This document shows, in pieces, positions 15,101-28,179 of a DNA stretch of 64,000 bases (the stretch's first letter is position 1; the number at the start of each line of letters is the position of its first letter). The DNA is taken from positions 3,224,001-3,288,000 of the forward strand of contig OZ176053.1 in the NCBI GenBank assembly GCA_964247055.1, in the 5' to 3' direction. The notes below the pieces were generated by a model, which was not told the DNA's origin, ran no database searches, and saw nothing but the letters and a program-made list of their open reading frames with translations. The translations under genes were made by a program, and so were the position numbers. The DNA comes from Paragordius varius (taxonomy: Eukaryota > Nematomorpha).

Positions 15101-16749
15101 AAGAAAAAATGGGACTTGTTTTCTCAAAAAAATATTCGTATGTTTCTAAAAAATAGCTAAATTTATTTTTCGCCATTTGATATAATATTATCTTAGGAAT
15201 GTAACATCCATTTTTTTATGTATGATGTAAGTATGTATATACACTAAACTTTCAAAAGCGGTTTAGTGGTTCAAATTTTTGGCGTTAAATGTAATATACA
15301 GCGGATCATGGGGAATGTTTAATAAATCCACCCATTTACCCTTACGTTTTAGGTCCCGTATCTGGGGTTACCATGCACTAACTTTCTGAACAATGTTATA
15401 TCAAAGACTTGTTCGTGTTCAATATTGAATTGTAAGAGATCTTGTGTCAGCTGTCCATGTGAGTTTATAGCGGCCTTTTCTGTTTGGGCCGGGTATGTTT
15501 AGATGTTGTATTTTTTGTACCCAATTATCGGAATTCATACGGATATGCCCATAATATCGCAATCGGTTGCGGCGAATGAAAAGAAATATGAGTTCTACTT
15601 CTTTTATGGTATTATCAAGATTATTGCTTTAGGATATTTAGCATGCGATTTTCAGCTCTAGTAAGTCCATTTGTAAGGGCCCAGGTTTCTGTAGAGTATG
15701 TCATAGCTAACCGCGTGGATGTCCGGGAGGCTTACACATTGGGTAAGGCCAACTGAGGAAGTCAATTTGAGATTGTAGTAGTCTTTTTAGACATTCTCAA
15801 GCCTGTTACAGCGAATAAGGTAATTTCACCTCTGAGTTAAAGCGGTTGGTTTATAAGGGCATAATCCGTAAAACCTTATCTCAATTACAAAACCATGAAT
15901 AAACGATTTACAAAATGTTCAGTAAGTATTTCTTTTTTTGAATAGGAAAACGACAAGATATGACAAAAATCCCCATAGAAGAGCCGAATATTAATTCTCC
16001 ACTAAATACGAATTCCGACAAAGTATTTCAGACAATAGACCCCCAGGATAAAAAGCATGAAAGAAGTTTAATTATAATAATTATTAATAAAGAATAAACA
16101 TATTTAAGCCATTTAAATATAATAATATTTTAACATTAATTATAACACGAGGTCCAGATTAATTATCACGAAAAAAAATTTTTATAGATGTTGTAAAAAT
16201 AAAAAATTTATAAATCGAACCACAATTAAACCAAAATTTTTTTTACCTATATAACTATATAAATTATGAATAAAAATTGGACATGTAAATCGGTTATTTT
16301 CCCAAAATATTTTACAGCTGTTCTAGGAAATTTGGAAAAAATTTAAAATAATTAAATTGTTGTGTCTATAAAAAAATTACATTTTATTTACTGTATATAT
16401 ATATATATATATATAAAATAAAAATATAGAAGAATCACAAGAATCAATAGGATGTCAACGGTATGGACATGGCCGAAAAACGTTACGCCTCACAAAAAAA
16501 CGTTACAGTACCCATCGATCATCCTCAAAAACTGATGGTAAATGTATTTTTCACATTGTAAAACACTGTTAAAATATTTTTATTAAGAGTCTAAATTTAC
16601 TAATGTTCATAGATCGACCCACTAAAATTGAAATGGTACAAAACACAAATGCAAACGCATTTCCGCTGGTAAGTCTCCCTCAACCCGAAAATAATTCAAC
16701 AGAATCTGTAATATCTGAAACATCAGCTTTGTTAGGGAAAAAACAATGA
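182..16749 (+). CDS. UNC80: UNC80 homologue, C-terminal half, 38 exons
   Basis: UNC80 is the large scaffold of the NALCN sodium-leak channel complex (with UNC79 and FAM155) and sets resting excitability. About 1,597 codons are visible; vertebrate UNC80 has roughly 3,250 residues, so the N-terminal half lies left of the window. Family matches by eye: CNHQPCTSDCYKSH at 2545, WKYRNYVWP at 3750, TPPNIEFTLPSP at 3892, AYVRDHYIFKKSVYPQLSL at 6487, DLCYSNES at 9540, DSKSHM + KMAEIVNSLLKLVPYD across 11286/11943, DWSNDSLRPILNLVYKRLDK at 12080. Exons: 182-324, 1317-1550, 2014-2210, 2512-2706, 2770-2817, 2967-3105, 3605-3713, 3738-3810, 3888-4022, 4368-4551, 5133-5264, 5345-5442, 5508-5594, 5731-5877, 6200-6298, 6331-6427, 6469-6590, 7219-7299, 7331-7441, 7560-7744, 8054-8183, 9182-9361, 9540-9650, 10314-10474, 10597-10692, 11079-11286, 11943-12022, 12051-12174, 12497-12536, 12597-12616, 12821-12970, 13151-13280, 13754-13885, 14080-14171, 14834-14993, 15946-16065, 16430-16537, 16613-16749. 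Phases agree at every junction. Stop TGA at 16747. The first exon and those after 14080 are the least conserved and least certain. Confidence 0.9.
3156..3503. repeat. hAT-type non-autonomous element, CAGGG...CCCTG ends
   Basis: It begins CAGGGATACCAACATGCG and ends GGCACCCCTG, the terminal pattern of hAT (Charlie-like) elements. It lies inside an UNC80 intron. No transposase is present and no clean target duplication was seen. Related ends occur at 34363, 49046 and 63221. Confidence 0.5.
5467..5482. repeat. TA microsatellite
   Basis: Simple TA run in an UNC80 intron. Confidence 0.8.
6615..6897. mobile_element. Tc1/mariner-like MITE (family D), copy 1
   Basis: A 283-bp inverted-repeat element. 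The left end CAGTAAAAATTGAAATTATA and its right-end complement are nearly identical, and the inner sequence is also partly palindromic. It has no coding capacity. It lies in the UNC80 intron 6591-7218. A second, more decayed copy is at 39703-39967. Assignment to Tc1/mariner rests only on the CAGT start and insertion in TA-rich DNA. Confidence 0.65.
14449..14675. mobile_element. TACCATTT-type MITE, family A, copy 1
   Basis: Inverted-repeat element whose arms are built from repeated short units of the form TTCAAATTCACCCTTGAACA. Three units stand in tandem on the left arm (14459-14540) and two to three inverted units on the right (14605-14660). The right end reads GTGTAAATGGTA. It sits in the UNC80 intron 14172-14833. 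Other copies: 36760-36929 (partial), 49265-49531, 50061-50304, 57056-57368. Confidence 0.7.
15295..15800 (-). mobile_element. LINE reverse-transcriptase C-terminal fragment
   Basis: This stretch is GC-richer than the intron around it. On the minus strand it reads MTYSTETWALTNGLTRAENR followed by RRNRLRYYGHIRMNSDNW and NIPGPNRKGRYKLTWTADTR. That series matches the region after the RT domain in many LINEs (SETW...RR.LR.GH.R). Only the C-terminal part remains, with frame interruptions, in the UNC80 intron 14994-15945. The clade is not resolved, and it is a different family from the LINE at 30.2-32.2 kb. Confidence 0.6.
16394..16415. repeat. TA microsatellite
   Basis: Simple TA run in the penultimate UNC80 region, 15 bp before the exon at 16430. 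Confidence 0.8.
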
Positions 16750-16828
16750 GATAAGGTATCTGAATGATATACATTTTATACAATTTGTATCATAGTTAAA
16801 TTAATTTTAAAAAATGGCAATCGAAAAA

Positions 16829-16834
16829 AATAAA
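16829..16834 (+). terminator. possible UNC80 polyadenylation signal
   Basis: AATAAA, 80 nt after the UNC80 stop. In DNA this AT-rich the hexamer is common by chance, so only its position supports it. Confidence 0.4.
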
Positions 16835-17177
16835 TATATATTTATTAGCTTTGTCTGATATTTGGACAAAGAATATCGTCGCAATCAAGTATAATGTAAA
16901 AGTTTAGAGCTGTGTTTAATTTATTAAATATGTAACAAAAAATGATCCCATACATAATGCAAATCATTGTCATTAAGGAATGATACATATAAATAGGTTA
17001 TTAATACAAAAAAAGGGTAATATTTGACTAAAATAATAATGTATTATAAAACATAAATTAATTGCATACAACATAATAGAGTAGTGAGTTTTTTTTTCGT
17101 AATTATGGCAAACGAAATTTGTGAGATAAAACATTTCTTTGGACGGATATGTAAATCAATAGGGATAGTGCGCGCGT

Positions 17178-20100
17178 TCAATTTTCAAATGTTTGCAAAA
17201 GAATTTGCAAATCTCTAAGCTCTCGCCCCAACTTACCACCATACATGACAGCATTATCACAAAAATGATTTTTTATGGCAATAAAATGTTTATAGCAGTT
17301 TCGACACTTTTTGGATCTATATAAAATGTTAGGAAAAAAACAAATTATTCAAACAAAAAGTCGTTCAAAAATTTAATTTTTAATTATTTTTACCTTTCCT
17401 CACGGCTTAAATCAACACCAATTCCATCCCCTGCGTGATTAATGGATGCTTTGATCAACGGCCCAAAGTTTTTAAGAATAATCTTTAAGGCTTTACAGCT
17501 GGCACCCATATAACTATTTTTTTAAAATAATATAACGTAATTGGTATGACGCAGAGTGCATAATTAAGAGCAAACAAAATATTATTATAAGACTAATAAA
17601 AATAAAAAAGTATTACGTTTCATAACGATGATTCAACAATTCTTCCAATCTTGGTAACATGACAAGAGATAAATCAAGCGTCCAAAGATGCGGATATTGA
17701 CTTATTATGTTGAGAATATCAACGTAAGTTGCTTCATCGTTAAAGTTCGTGATGTTATTAATTATGGCCTAGAATAATATATGTAAAATGTAATGTAATA
17801 ATTCATACTGTTACAAAACATATAAGAAAAAAATAAAAAATTGTTAAAGAAGGCGCATAGCTAAATTTATTATAACGGTGAAAAATTTTACGCCAGTTAT
17901 TTTATTATACAAGCATTACAGTAACACTAGAAACAAATGAAAATTTATATATTAAATTCAAATTTATATCTGAATCATATACGATCCGTTGAAAGATTTA
18001 CAAACCTTTAAATTAAAATATTAGTCAATAATTATCATTGAAACCTTGAGTTCTTTATTTCCTTTACATAAATTTTTTGCAATGCGTATATGTCCCAGGC
18101 GTGTGTTCAAATCATTTAGAATCAGCAAGTGACTCTTTAAGGTATCATCTTGTTTGGCTATAGCATTCATTTTTGTGGAGGACCCTTCAAGATTGTAAGA
18201 GCTATTTATAAAATCAGTTGGCTTGATGCTTTTGGAAGGAGATATGGAACCAGAATATTGATTCATATGTGTAAATGATGTATTATTATTATTGTTATTT
18301 GGAAAATTATGTTTGGTTATTGGTGCAATTTGAACATTTTTTTGATGATATAGAGGAGCTGATTGGTCATTTCGTTGATTGATAACAAGTTTTTGATCTA
18401 GGTGGGTAGACATAGATATAGATAGTTCATCTTGTGCATATGGTAATTTGGAGTTTACGCGATTATATTGATAACTTTCATCAGTCGCAATTTTAGAATT
18501 AAACGTTTGATTAGCACCATATTTAGTATCAGGATAATATGATGATTGTCTCTTGGATTTATTGTTATTGTTGAGCGAAATTTTTTTGGCGTGTAGCAAG
18601 GTAGATTTATTGCGTTCTTTTTGGGCAGCTAAAACCAAAAGTATATTATATAATAAAATTTTAATTGTATGTATAAAAAACTACAAAAAAGGGGGCATAA
18701 AAACAAATTAACTGTACTATTTATTTTATAATAAATGCCCACCTTGTTGATTTGTTTGAGAATCAGCCCTCCGTGACAGGGGTAAAACATTAAAACGATC
18801 ATTATTTGCTGAGAAAGGTAAATTACTACTGTAGTTATCGATAGACCCTTCTTGCGACAAAGAATTGCCAGAAGAGGAATTGGGTATATTATTTTTGCTT
18901 AAGGACGATGATAAAGAGGACGTAGCAGAACCAGGGAAATTTGGATTTCGTAAATAATTATTTGGGGGCATGTTTGTGGTGGCATTAAATAAGGGGGAAT
19001 TGAATTCTACAAAGCGTTTCAAATCAATGAAATGTTCGTCACATAATACTTGTTCATCATTGAAATAGGTGTCAGATGATGGGGAGGATGTTATATGTGG
19101 GTTTAACTAAAAGCATATTTTATAAGTATGGATATATAATTAAAACAATACAAATTTTGTGGTAAAAATAACGTGAAGAAAAAGTAATACATAATACAGT
19201 AGCGTATGCAGTAAAAGATTGTTAGTGCAAAATAATCTTAATGAACACAAAACATGGGGATATTATGGATATGTTTATACAAAGGACTGAATGATAATTA
19301 ATATATGAAAATTGTCCCCCTGTTTTGTGTTCATTAAGATTATTTTGCACTAACAATCTTTTACTGCATACGCTACTGTAATAAATAAATTATCAATGTG
19401 CTTTGGTTACACAACATTGGTAGTAAAAAAACTTACATTGGTGTTATTTGCATTCATGTCATCCGCTCTCATGGTAATTAAAGCAACTTTTGGTTGACTT
19501 GTCCGGCCATCCATATTTAGTGTTGTTGTAAATTCTTCTTCGCTGGCAATCATGGGTAGTGTGGACGATGAGGCCGCTATAATATGCTGTCTCCGTTGGG
19601 CAAAAAATGCATTTGGTGCAAACGATGACCCCACATTAGAATCAGTGTTGAAAGGAGAATCATTAATGCCCCGAAACAACGAAACATTGCAAAGCGGGTG
19701 AAATTGTGTTTCACATTGCGCGTCTAGTTGCACACTGTTGGTGTTATTACCCGTGTGAGATGGTTTTATCATGACCATTGGTTTGGCACTCCCAATTTTA
19801 TTTCCACTCGTAAAAACAACTGTGTTGTTGTTGATATTGGTATTTAGGGAAGAAGATCGATTACTACTATTAAAGCAAACATTTGGAGTTGCCGTTAACA
19901 GATCTGGAGAATTTGTTTGAGTTGTATTGGGAGAATAAATGCTTGTAGAATTTGATATAACATTTTCTGAGCTGGTTAAATTTTCAGTATTAAGTGGCGG
20001 CGGTGGTGGTGAGACGCATTTTGGAGGCGTCCGTGCAATCTTTTGATGTCTTGGTTTGAATATAGTTTCTGCCACAAGTGGATCCTCCTCTTGAGCTAGT

Positions 20101-23100
20101 TGCAGGACTTCAGATGTCAGAAAAGATGGCGTAACATTAGAGTTGGTTTGATGATTTTTTGACACCTTATTCAAAAATGACGGATAAAGCTGATTATAAA
20201 CTGTAAAAAATAGTTATTAAGTTAATAATTTTGTGTGCATACCACCAAAGAATCCAAAACGGGAGACGTACTGAGAGTTGACTTTGTTTTCAAAATACTT
20301 GAGGTAGCACCCAATTTTGAAGGAAATACGTTACTAGGTCCATTTTTCACTTCTTTAAATGAGAAATGTTTGGTTCGATCTGATGGCTTACTGGCATACA
20401 TTGTTTTTCGAAGTAATTTCCGAGGAAATTTGGAAGAGGTAGAATGGTTTATATTATTGACTTCTCCAGTTCCATTTCTGAGAGAACAAATAAATTTTAC
20501 AGTGACCACAAATTTAAAGCCAAAAATAAGTACTATTGACCAAAACAGATATTGAAACCAAAACCGTTTTCATAATACAGAAACTATTTGCTTATTGTCA
20601 TAGTGATGTAATAAAAAACTAACGGTTCTGATGATAATTTCAAATGCGATTTTATTTTCTATATAATTATATGGAATATTTTAAAAGAAAATAGCATCAT
20701 CGCGTTGAATCCACTTAATAAAATACTCGGGGATAGGCAACCACAAATAAGATGATTAAACCGAAATAAAAACCATTTGAAAAAAAAACAATGGGATTAA
20801 AATTTAGGATAAATATTTTTGACAATTTTCAGCTAAAGAATCGAAAATTGACCCAAAATCGTTAAAGATTTGAAACAGTTAAAATTAAAGCCAGTTCCGA
20901 TTCCAATCTATAATGAAATTATTAAAAGAGATCCTCATACTTTTGTTCTGATGATAAGTTTGACGTCGTCACATTTAAAGTAGTGTTTAAGCGATCTCGG
21001 TTAGATGTTTTATTAATAATTTGGGCCAACCTCTTACATCGGTCTGATATATCGATGGTTGATTTGGAGGTGTCATGCGTTTTTTGAGACTTTAGAGAAG
21101 TAATTGGGGAAAATGAGGATGCATCCAAATTTAGCGTTGATTTAACTAATGAACCCGTGTTTGTAATTTGGTCTATTGAAATTTAAAAAGAAAATAAATC
21201 TGTAAAAAAGCGTATGCTACGAATTAAACTTTAATTACAATTTTGATTTATATGTGGAAATCTAAGATATATGTACTGCATAAAATAAAATTAAACCTTT
21301 TCTATTTAAGGAAGGCGAATGTGATAGCTGATTCGAATATTTTTTGGTATTTATCATTGACGTGGCCAGTCCAGTGGAAGCAGCAATCATTTGTAAATGT
21401 GACATGGATCGTCTATATTTTAATGCTTGATGTTTGGCTTCATCATTGTTTTTATCTAATAAAAGTATGTTAAGTAACAAAAACATCTTTAAAAAATAAT
21501 GATATTAATTATGGTTGCTTAATTAAACATTAAAAGAGTAATGATAAAGTATTTTATGACAACGATAACTATACATTTAAAGTTTTTATAATAATACCTC
21601 TTCAATAATACTGGATCAAAACAAAATATAAATTCCATAGCATTGTAAAAGTTTAATTTAAATAAAAATTAACAATTAATGAATCAAAATCGTAAGAAAC
21701 CTTTTCTCAACGGCACTTGTAGTAATGATTCTTTCTTTGTACCAAATGTTACGACTTTATCCAATATTATAGAAGAAGAAGGTGGTGGTTCAGGAGTACA
21801 TACTATAGCTTGAGAAGTATTATTGAGTGTTTTATTAACATTGTTGCGTCTTGTCAAACTTGCATATTCACCATTGTTTCCATTGTTAAATGCATTTTGA
21901 TGCTGGTTATTTAAGACTGATCGGCGATTTTTGCCAACAAGGGAAGACATAGATATACGATTTCTATGGGCCGTAGTAGATGGTAAAACAGAATTCTGTA
22001 CCAAGCCATTTCCACGCGTGTTATTATTTATAAAACTATTGTCGTTTTCAAGCAATTGATGGAATTTGTTATTTGAATAAGGCATTCGGTTTTGTTTAAG
22101 TAGGGGATCCCAACATTTCTGGAAAAAATGAAAAAAGTATAAAAATATTTTAACTTGTCTTTCTTCAAATTAACTTGGGAGTGATAGAGGAAATGTTAAG
22201 TAAATTTGTTATTATTACATATCATTGTTTAATTGATTTAGAATAAATTTTTGAAAAATTATCTTATCATACCTTTAAATCTATGGCATATGTGTTGACC
22301 ATAAACCCTTTGGAAGATGCTGCAATCTAAAACAAACATTATTATAACATAATATTTTATAAAAAATTAAATTATTAGCTTATAAAGCAAAAAAAGAAGA
22401 GAATACCATTTGATATTGGTTTATGGCCATGTCAAAAATATGATCCCAATCAGCAGAAAATGATGATAGTTGAGTTGGTTTACTTGGATTTTTACATGAC
22501 CAAGTGGAAAAGGCTTGATTATGTGCCACATATATATACTCACCACAAGGATCAAATATAAATTTGCTAAAAATGATGCAAAAAAAGCATGGAATTTTAA
22601 TTTAATTTCAATAACATGCATAAACATTCAAATATAATTTTTAGTTAAAATAACTTAAATTACGGTAAAATATATTTGAAAATCTATATCCATATTCTGG
22701 ATAAATATTTTTCAATGAAGACGAAATATAATAAAATAAATATTGATAATATAATAATCAAAACAAAGCAAATTGACAATAAAACACATTTATTATTTTA
22801 CTTTAATTTGGATTACGATTTATATTTTCGGTTAATAAATTTTCTATGCAAGATCGACATCATCTGTAAATTTTGTTTCAAAACTAATAAATATCTCGAG
22901 AGTGAGAGGCCCCTAAAATCTTTAAAGAAAGTGGTCTAATATATATCATTTAATTAGTTTGCAAATAAAAATGGCCAATTATCTAAAAATATTGTCCATA
23001 AAAAATAATTACAAATATCAGTCACAATTATTAGATGACAAAGAGACAGAAATCAATAAAACCATCCAAATAAAGTAATTAAAAATTGCCATTAAATATA

Positions 23101-26100
23101 TTAAAAATTAATAACAACAATAATTACACTTACTCGATGGCTAAATCTGTTTTGGCATAGGGTACATAATTTTGACAATCCCACAAAATTAATGAACTAT
23201 AAAAACAATGATATTTATTATATGTTTTCGTTTGCAGTAAAAGCGAGAAAAGAAAAAAAGAATATTCAAGATAAAAAAATGATTTTATATAAAATAAAGT
23301 CTATATAGTTATTCACAGAAAATACACTATAATATAAGAAAATTAATTAGATCAAACGAAATATGTTTTACATGTTAAGTGAAAAGGAATTAAAACTAAT
23401 TAATCAGATAAGGAAATATAAAGATAAGAAAACGACATAATTATTATTTTCACTTTTACACACACAACTTTATCTCTTAAACTTTTTTCTTCGTTAATTA
23501 AATAATATATTTTTATTATTATAGTTCATAACCCCTCTCCCATTTCCACCTCTTTAAATTTATAAAATACCGCTATATTTAATTCTATTTACAAACTTTT
23601 GGGGGAAAAATGTAAAGAATGTAAAAAATATAGTTAAAAAGATGTAATGTTTTATGTTAAGGATTAAAAATTAGTAAATTCCAATGCTGAAAAGAAACAT
23701 AATACACAATTTTTTATCGGTTTAAAGATGGGAAACAATCTGATATAAAACATATGAGGAATCAAGATTATATATATAAAATTATCAAAAAATATGTATA
23801 ATAAAAATAAATACAAAATAAATTTCTTACGTTTGATCGCTTGAAGCTAAAATATTTTGCCCTTGACCATTGCAGACATATTGTAGGGAGGAGATGGAGC
23901 ATTTATGCTCGGAAGAAGATATGTGTTTTATACACTTTTTAGTACTTAAATCCCAAATCTAAACGAAACAAATTTGTGATAAAATAGAGTACCCCTTACA
24001 AATAATATAATGGCTAAAAAAATTAAATAAAAATATCATTTTTACATCGGTTTTCGAAAAAATTTATAATTATCATTTATAATGATTGTTTTTGGTTTTC
24101 ACTTAGTTCACTTCGTTAAACTGTAGCTTAGTTTAAAATCTTATTTAATCAAAAAGTAAACATAATTAGCGTGAGTATATTCGGAAATGATTAATTTTAT
24201 AAAGATTATATGATGGGAATCTCATGTGTTTATCAATCACACATAAGCACAAGAAATTAGAAAAAAATTGAAAGGTATTATTGATTGAATCATTCGAAAA
24301 AATCATGTCAAATCATAATAAACAGATCAAAAATATGCCCTTGTGTCGTTTTATTTATATTTTACCGAGCAATCACATGTAAAACAATTTTTATTTATTT
24401 AGAATAAAAATACATGTTAGATTTTTAGGATTAAAACTTTAATTATCTCAAAAAATCCCAAACAACAATTAAAACAATTATTTCCAAAAACAAAATATTC
24501 GACCTATCATAAAAAGACATCTGATATATTTTTTACCTTCATGTATACTAATATTTAAGTAAATAAATAAGGGAATTCCTATGATTTTAAACAATAGAAA
24601 AATAATTTACACAAAATTATAGCCAAAAATTAAAAAAGTTAAAACTTTTATGGTTGAATCTTCCGACGCAGAAGCTATAGTAAGATCGCTCGGATCAAAA
24701 GCTACGCAATTTAATCCCTTATCATAATGCTAAAATAATAATAAAAAATTAATTTGTATCGATAAAAACAAATTTTATAAATAAACAAATCCATTACTTT
24801 TAGTTCTGTAACGCATTTGGCCGTACGGGCGTCATATAGCTAGGTAAAATAAATTAAATATTGTTATATATAATTATGACAAATATATACATTTTATATT
24901 AATTTGGTTGACTTAAAATTATATAACTTACATATATTGTTCCATTCGCAGTTCCATTTACAAAGAAAATACCGTTTGAAGAAATGTCCATAGAAGTCAC
25001 CGACTGAGAACAATGGTCTAACTTTAGGATACCTATTAGAATTATTTCAAAAAACATGTTTGAAAATGGAAAATTTAAAAAATTTAAATGTTGAGTTATA
25101 AAGTATTAGTAAGAAAATAGAAAGGTGGAATAACTTTAAGTATTATGACCTAAATGATTGATTTGTTTGTTTTTTGCTAATGATATACAGCTTATTTTTT
25201 GGCATTAATCTACACTTTCATTTAAGTAAAATTTTTTAATTATTAAAACTCAAAAAATATCTAACAAATTTTTTATTACACTACAATATATAGTGATCAA
25301 TATATTTTTGTATTTACAAAACCATAACAAAAACATATAAAAATTAGCTGGTATTTATCACCCACATATGGTCAACCAAATAATTTTGAGATACACCATT
25401 TATTATTATTATTATTACACATTTTGTTAAAGGTTATTATGTGCGTAGCAAGTAATTTAATTAATTCTTTAAACAAATAAAAGCTTGAAAAAGAATATTA
25501 AAACAGAGTATTGGCTAAAAATAAATCCATATAACACTCATCTTGTCTTAGGGGTAAAATAAAAAATATAAAGACAAAAATAGTAATATAATATTAATGT
25601 TTCAATGTGATTATGTCATTGGCTTTTTGTGTTGCTTTATATAAATAATAAAACAGCATGTTTATACGTGAAAATCTGTTAGTATAATAATTATTTATCA
25701 AAAAAAACAACCAAATTAATACATTTTTTCCGTTGTGGATCCCAAACTTTTAAACAGCCAGAAGTATCTCCACTAACTATAAATTCGTCGCCTTGAATGA
25801 ATTGTAATGTTGTGCAGTCGGTATCATTTTTAAGGTCCTAAAATTGGGTTTTTTCGAATTATTTTTTTTAAATTTACAATATTTTATAATTATATGCATA
25901 AAATAGTTTATAAGATTTGTAAGATCATAAAAATGTTTAAAAAACATTAATTATTTATCTTTAATTTATTATGTGTAATATAAAGTAAAATTACTATTAA
26001 AATATAATGGCAATTAAAAAATAAGGGTCATTTCAAAAATTGATTTGAATAACATAAACGTTGTTGCTGGAAAATTTGAATATAATTCGAATATTATCAA

Positions 26101-26737
26101 AAAAATAACTATTTTTAGCGTTTTATCATTATCTTTAACACTAATATAAATGTCAACATTCTGATTAAAGTGTTATTAAATTACTTTTTCGAAAGCCAAT
26201 TATTATTGTTATTATATTATAAAGTGGTAATTATTTTGAAAATAAAAGACATTTAAAAGGTAAAGCAAAGATCATAATTGAATAATTTTAAAAGGCATCA
26301 TGAGTAATATTTATGAGGTGCATTCATCGAATGCATTAAAATGCAGAAAAAGAACTAACCAAAGTTCAAGTTTGTGCATTAAACAGATATGAAATATGAT
26401 CTATTATATACTCAAATCAAAATAGGTTAACTAAGAATTTGAGATTTATACGAATAAAAAATTATTAAACATATTGCTAAGTATGTCACACATATGTGAA
26501 CGCCAATAATAATTATTTAAACTATAAATAGAAATAATTTCAATTAAAATATTTGAAAAAAAATAAGTTAAGTAAAATTAACATAATAATAGAATTAAAA
26601 TATAATTACCAATATAAAATTAGATTGGCCAACAGCCCATAATTTAATTAATTCATTTGACGATGTAGCTAAGACGCGGGATGTTTTCTTACCGATCGTA
26701 AGATAAGATATTTTATTATCATGTGCTTTAAATTCGT
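17178..26737 (-). CDS. KATNB1: katanin p80 subunit (KATNB1), first exon missing
   Basis: KATNB1 is the regulatory WD40 subunit of the microtubule-severing enzyme katanin. It targets the p60 ATPase to centrosomes, spindle poles and cilia. Nineteen phase-consistent exons give about 1,343 residues. Exons 5' to 3': 26737-26610, 25837-25723, 25032-24932, 24839-24798, 24729-24646, 23958-23831, 23196-23134, 22566-22407, 22326-22273, 22118-21701, 21455-21297, 21172-20941, 20477-20243, 20189-19437, 19106-18743, 18628-18045, 17768-17617, 17513-17394, 17316-17178. The WD40 part starts EFKAHDNKISYLTIGKK, like human EIVAHASNVSSLVLGKA, and continues with blades ending LKVWDP, TIYLYD, LSTKKC and LILWDC. The con80 domain at the C terminus holds YVDILNIISQYPHLWTLDLS, KALKIILKNFGPLIKAS and DLSREERSKKCRNCYKHF, diagnostic for the family. 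The linker (22118-18045) is about 850 residues, Asn/Ser-rich, making the protein twice the usual length (about 655). A short first exon (Met to phase 1) should lie upstream of 26737 and was not found. Confidence 0.92.
19197..19378. mobile_element. Young MITE with perfect 58-bp terminal inverted repeats
   Basis: Left end CAGTAGCGTATGCAGTAAAA and its exact complement at the right end remain identical for 58 bp. The element is 182 bp and flanked by TA on both sides, fitting a Tc1/mariner-type TA target duplication. It lies in the KATNB1 intron 19107-19436. The lack of divergence between the arms suggests a recent insertion. Confidence 0.85.
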
Positions 26738-28179
26738 CTAAAATATAATTAAGTAATTACTTATGTGGCTAAAACAATCCATTTAAATACGAATAATCGT
26801 CTGATAACGCCTTAAAATTCAAATGCCATATTTATATTGAGGAGGAATGAAAGTGTCGACTGATAAATATCATGTAACAAATTAACAAAAAATATTTAGT
26901 ATTTTTCATATAAACTTCTGCTATATATCCTTGTAATTACTTTTAGTTATGCTAAACAAATTAGTGAAAATGTTGCCCGTGTCAAGGACCGTGAACTATA
27001 TAATACCGATAATATTTCATAGCCGTTTGACATATTTGTAGATATTTATACTTATAATACCTGCATAGAAATGTAACAATCAGGGCTAAGCAAGCACTTT
27101 CAGAGGTGCTACTACCACTGCTTTAGATAGTAATTTAATTTTAAATATACTATTATATTAATCATAACTAGGGAAACAGTTGATTACCCCAGAGATGGTA
27201 GAATGGATAAGGAATACCATCATAGGTTCGTTATTTATATAGGTGGATTTAAAAGAGATAAAAATAGGTGGTAGAATTAGATAGCATATATAGAAAAATA
27301 CGTGTTGGTTAAAAGTGTTTTTGTTACACAGCGTCCACAAAAAAACGGATGAAATATATATTCTGTAAAATGTATCATCTTTATCATGCCTTTGGTTTCG
27401 GCCGTTACGAGTAATTTGAGAAAGTAATTTACACTTTTGTGCTAAGTCTAAATATGAACATAACAAATTTTGCGCACATTATTTTAAAAATATTTTTTTT
27501 GGCCGAAGCTAAATGCTTCATTCCAAAAAATATCACTAAAATATAATAAACTGGGATATGAAAATCAAAAAATAATTTCAAAAATTAATTTTTAAATAGG
27601 ACACCAAATGTCCTTAAGTTTTTCGCTCTTCCGAATCGGGATAGTTTTATCGAAATAAACAAAATGTCAAGATTGCGCGATCAAAAACTCTAAAATATGC
27701 TAAATTTTGATATCAGCCCAAAGATATTTAAAAAAAGCTTACCTATAAATAATATGAAAACTTAAATATATTATAGTGATTGTAAACTTTTCTGCTACCT
27801 TAGATTTTTGATTAAAAAACTCGTTCGTCTTCAATTTTAAGTTAAATACAGATTGTTTTTTATTTAAAGTCCACCCAAATTTAAATGCAAACTAACCTTT
27901 AAATAATATCTGACCCTATGAATATGTTCGGCAGCATCAAATTATACAGAAGAAGTGTTTTTATAAAACGTTCAAGCGCAACAAAGTTCATTATGACTCA
28001 AAAGAGTAATGAAGTACATTTCATCATATTTTAATTATTTTTTTTGAAGTATGCATCTTTAAAATTAATAGTTAATTTACATATAAAAATTTTTGGGCAA
28101 TCTTGGTATTTATGCGTTTATTTTAAGAGACTATCCCATTTTGGTAAAAATTAATTTTTAAACTATTGTTTTGCTTTTT
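26738..28179. other. Intergenic, no gene recognised
   Basis: AT-rich spacer upstream of KATNB1. The KATNB1 first exon and promoter should be in or near this stretch, but no convincing Met exon ending in phase 1 was recognised. An open frame on the minus strand (27466-27158) shows no family resemblance. Confidence 0.5.

Noticed and set aside
18475-18500. Second hammerhead core on the minus strand (ACTGATGAAAG)
   Set aside because: It lies in KATNB1 coding sequence and lacks the GAAA box and any enclosing stems.
20235-20555. Plus-strand frame of 106 codons
   Set aside because: Opposite strand of KATNB1 exon 20243-20477; the minus frame is phase-consistent with its neighbours.
27158-27466. Minus-strand frame of 102 codons as a KATNB1 first exon or separate gene
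   Set aside because: No family resemblance, and no suitable donor leading in phase 1 to the exon at 26737.
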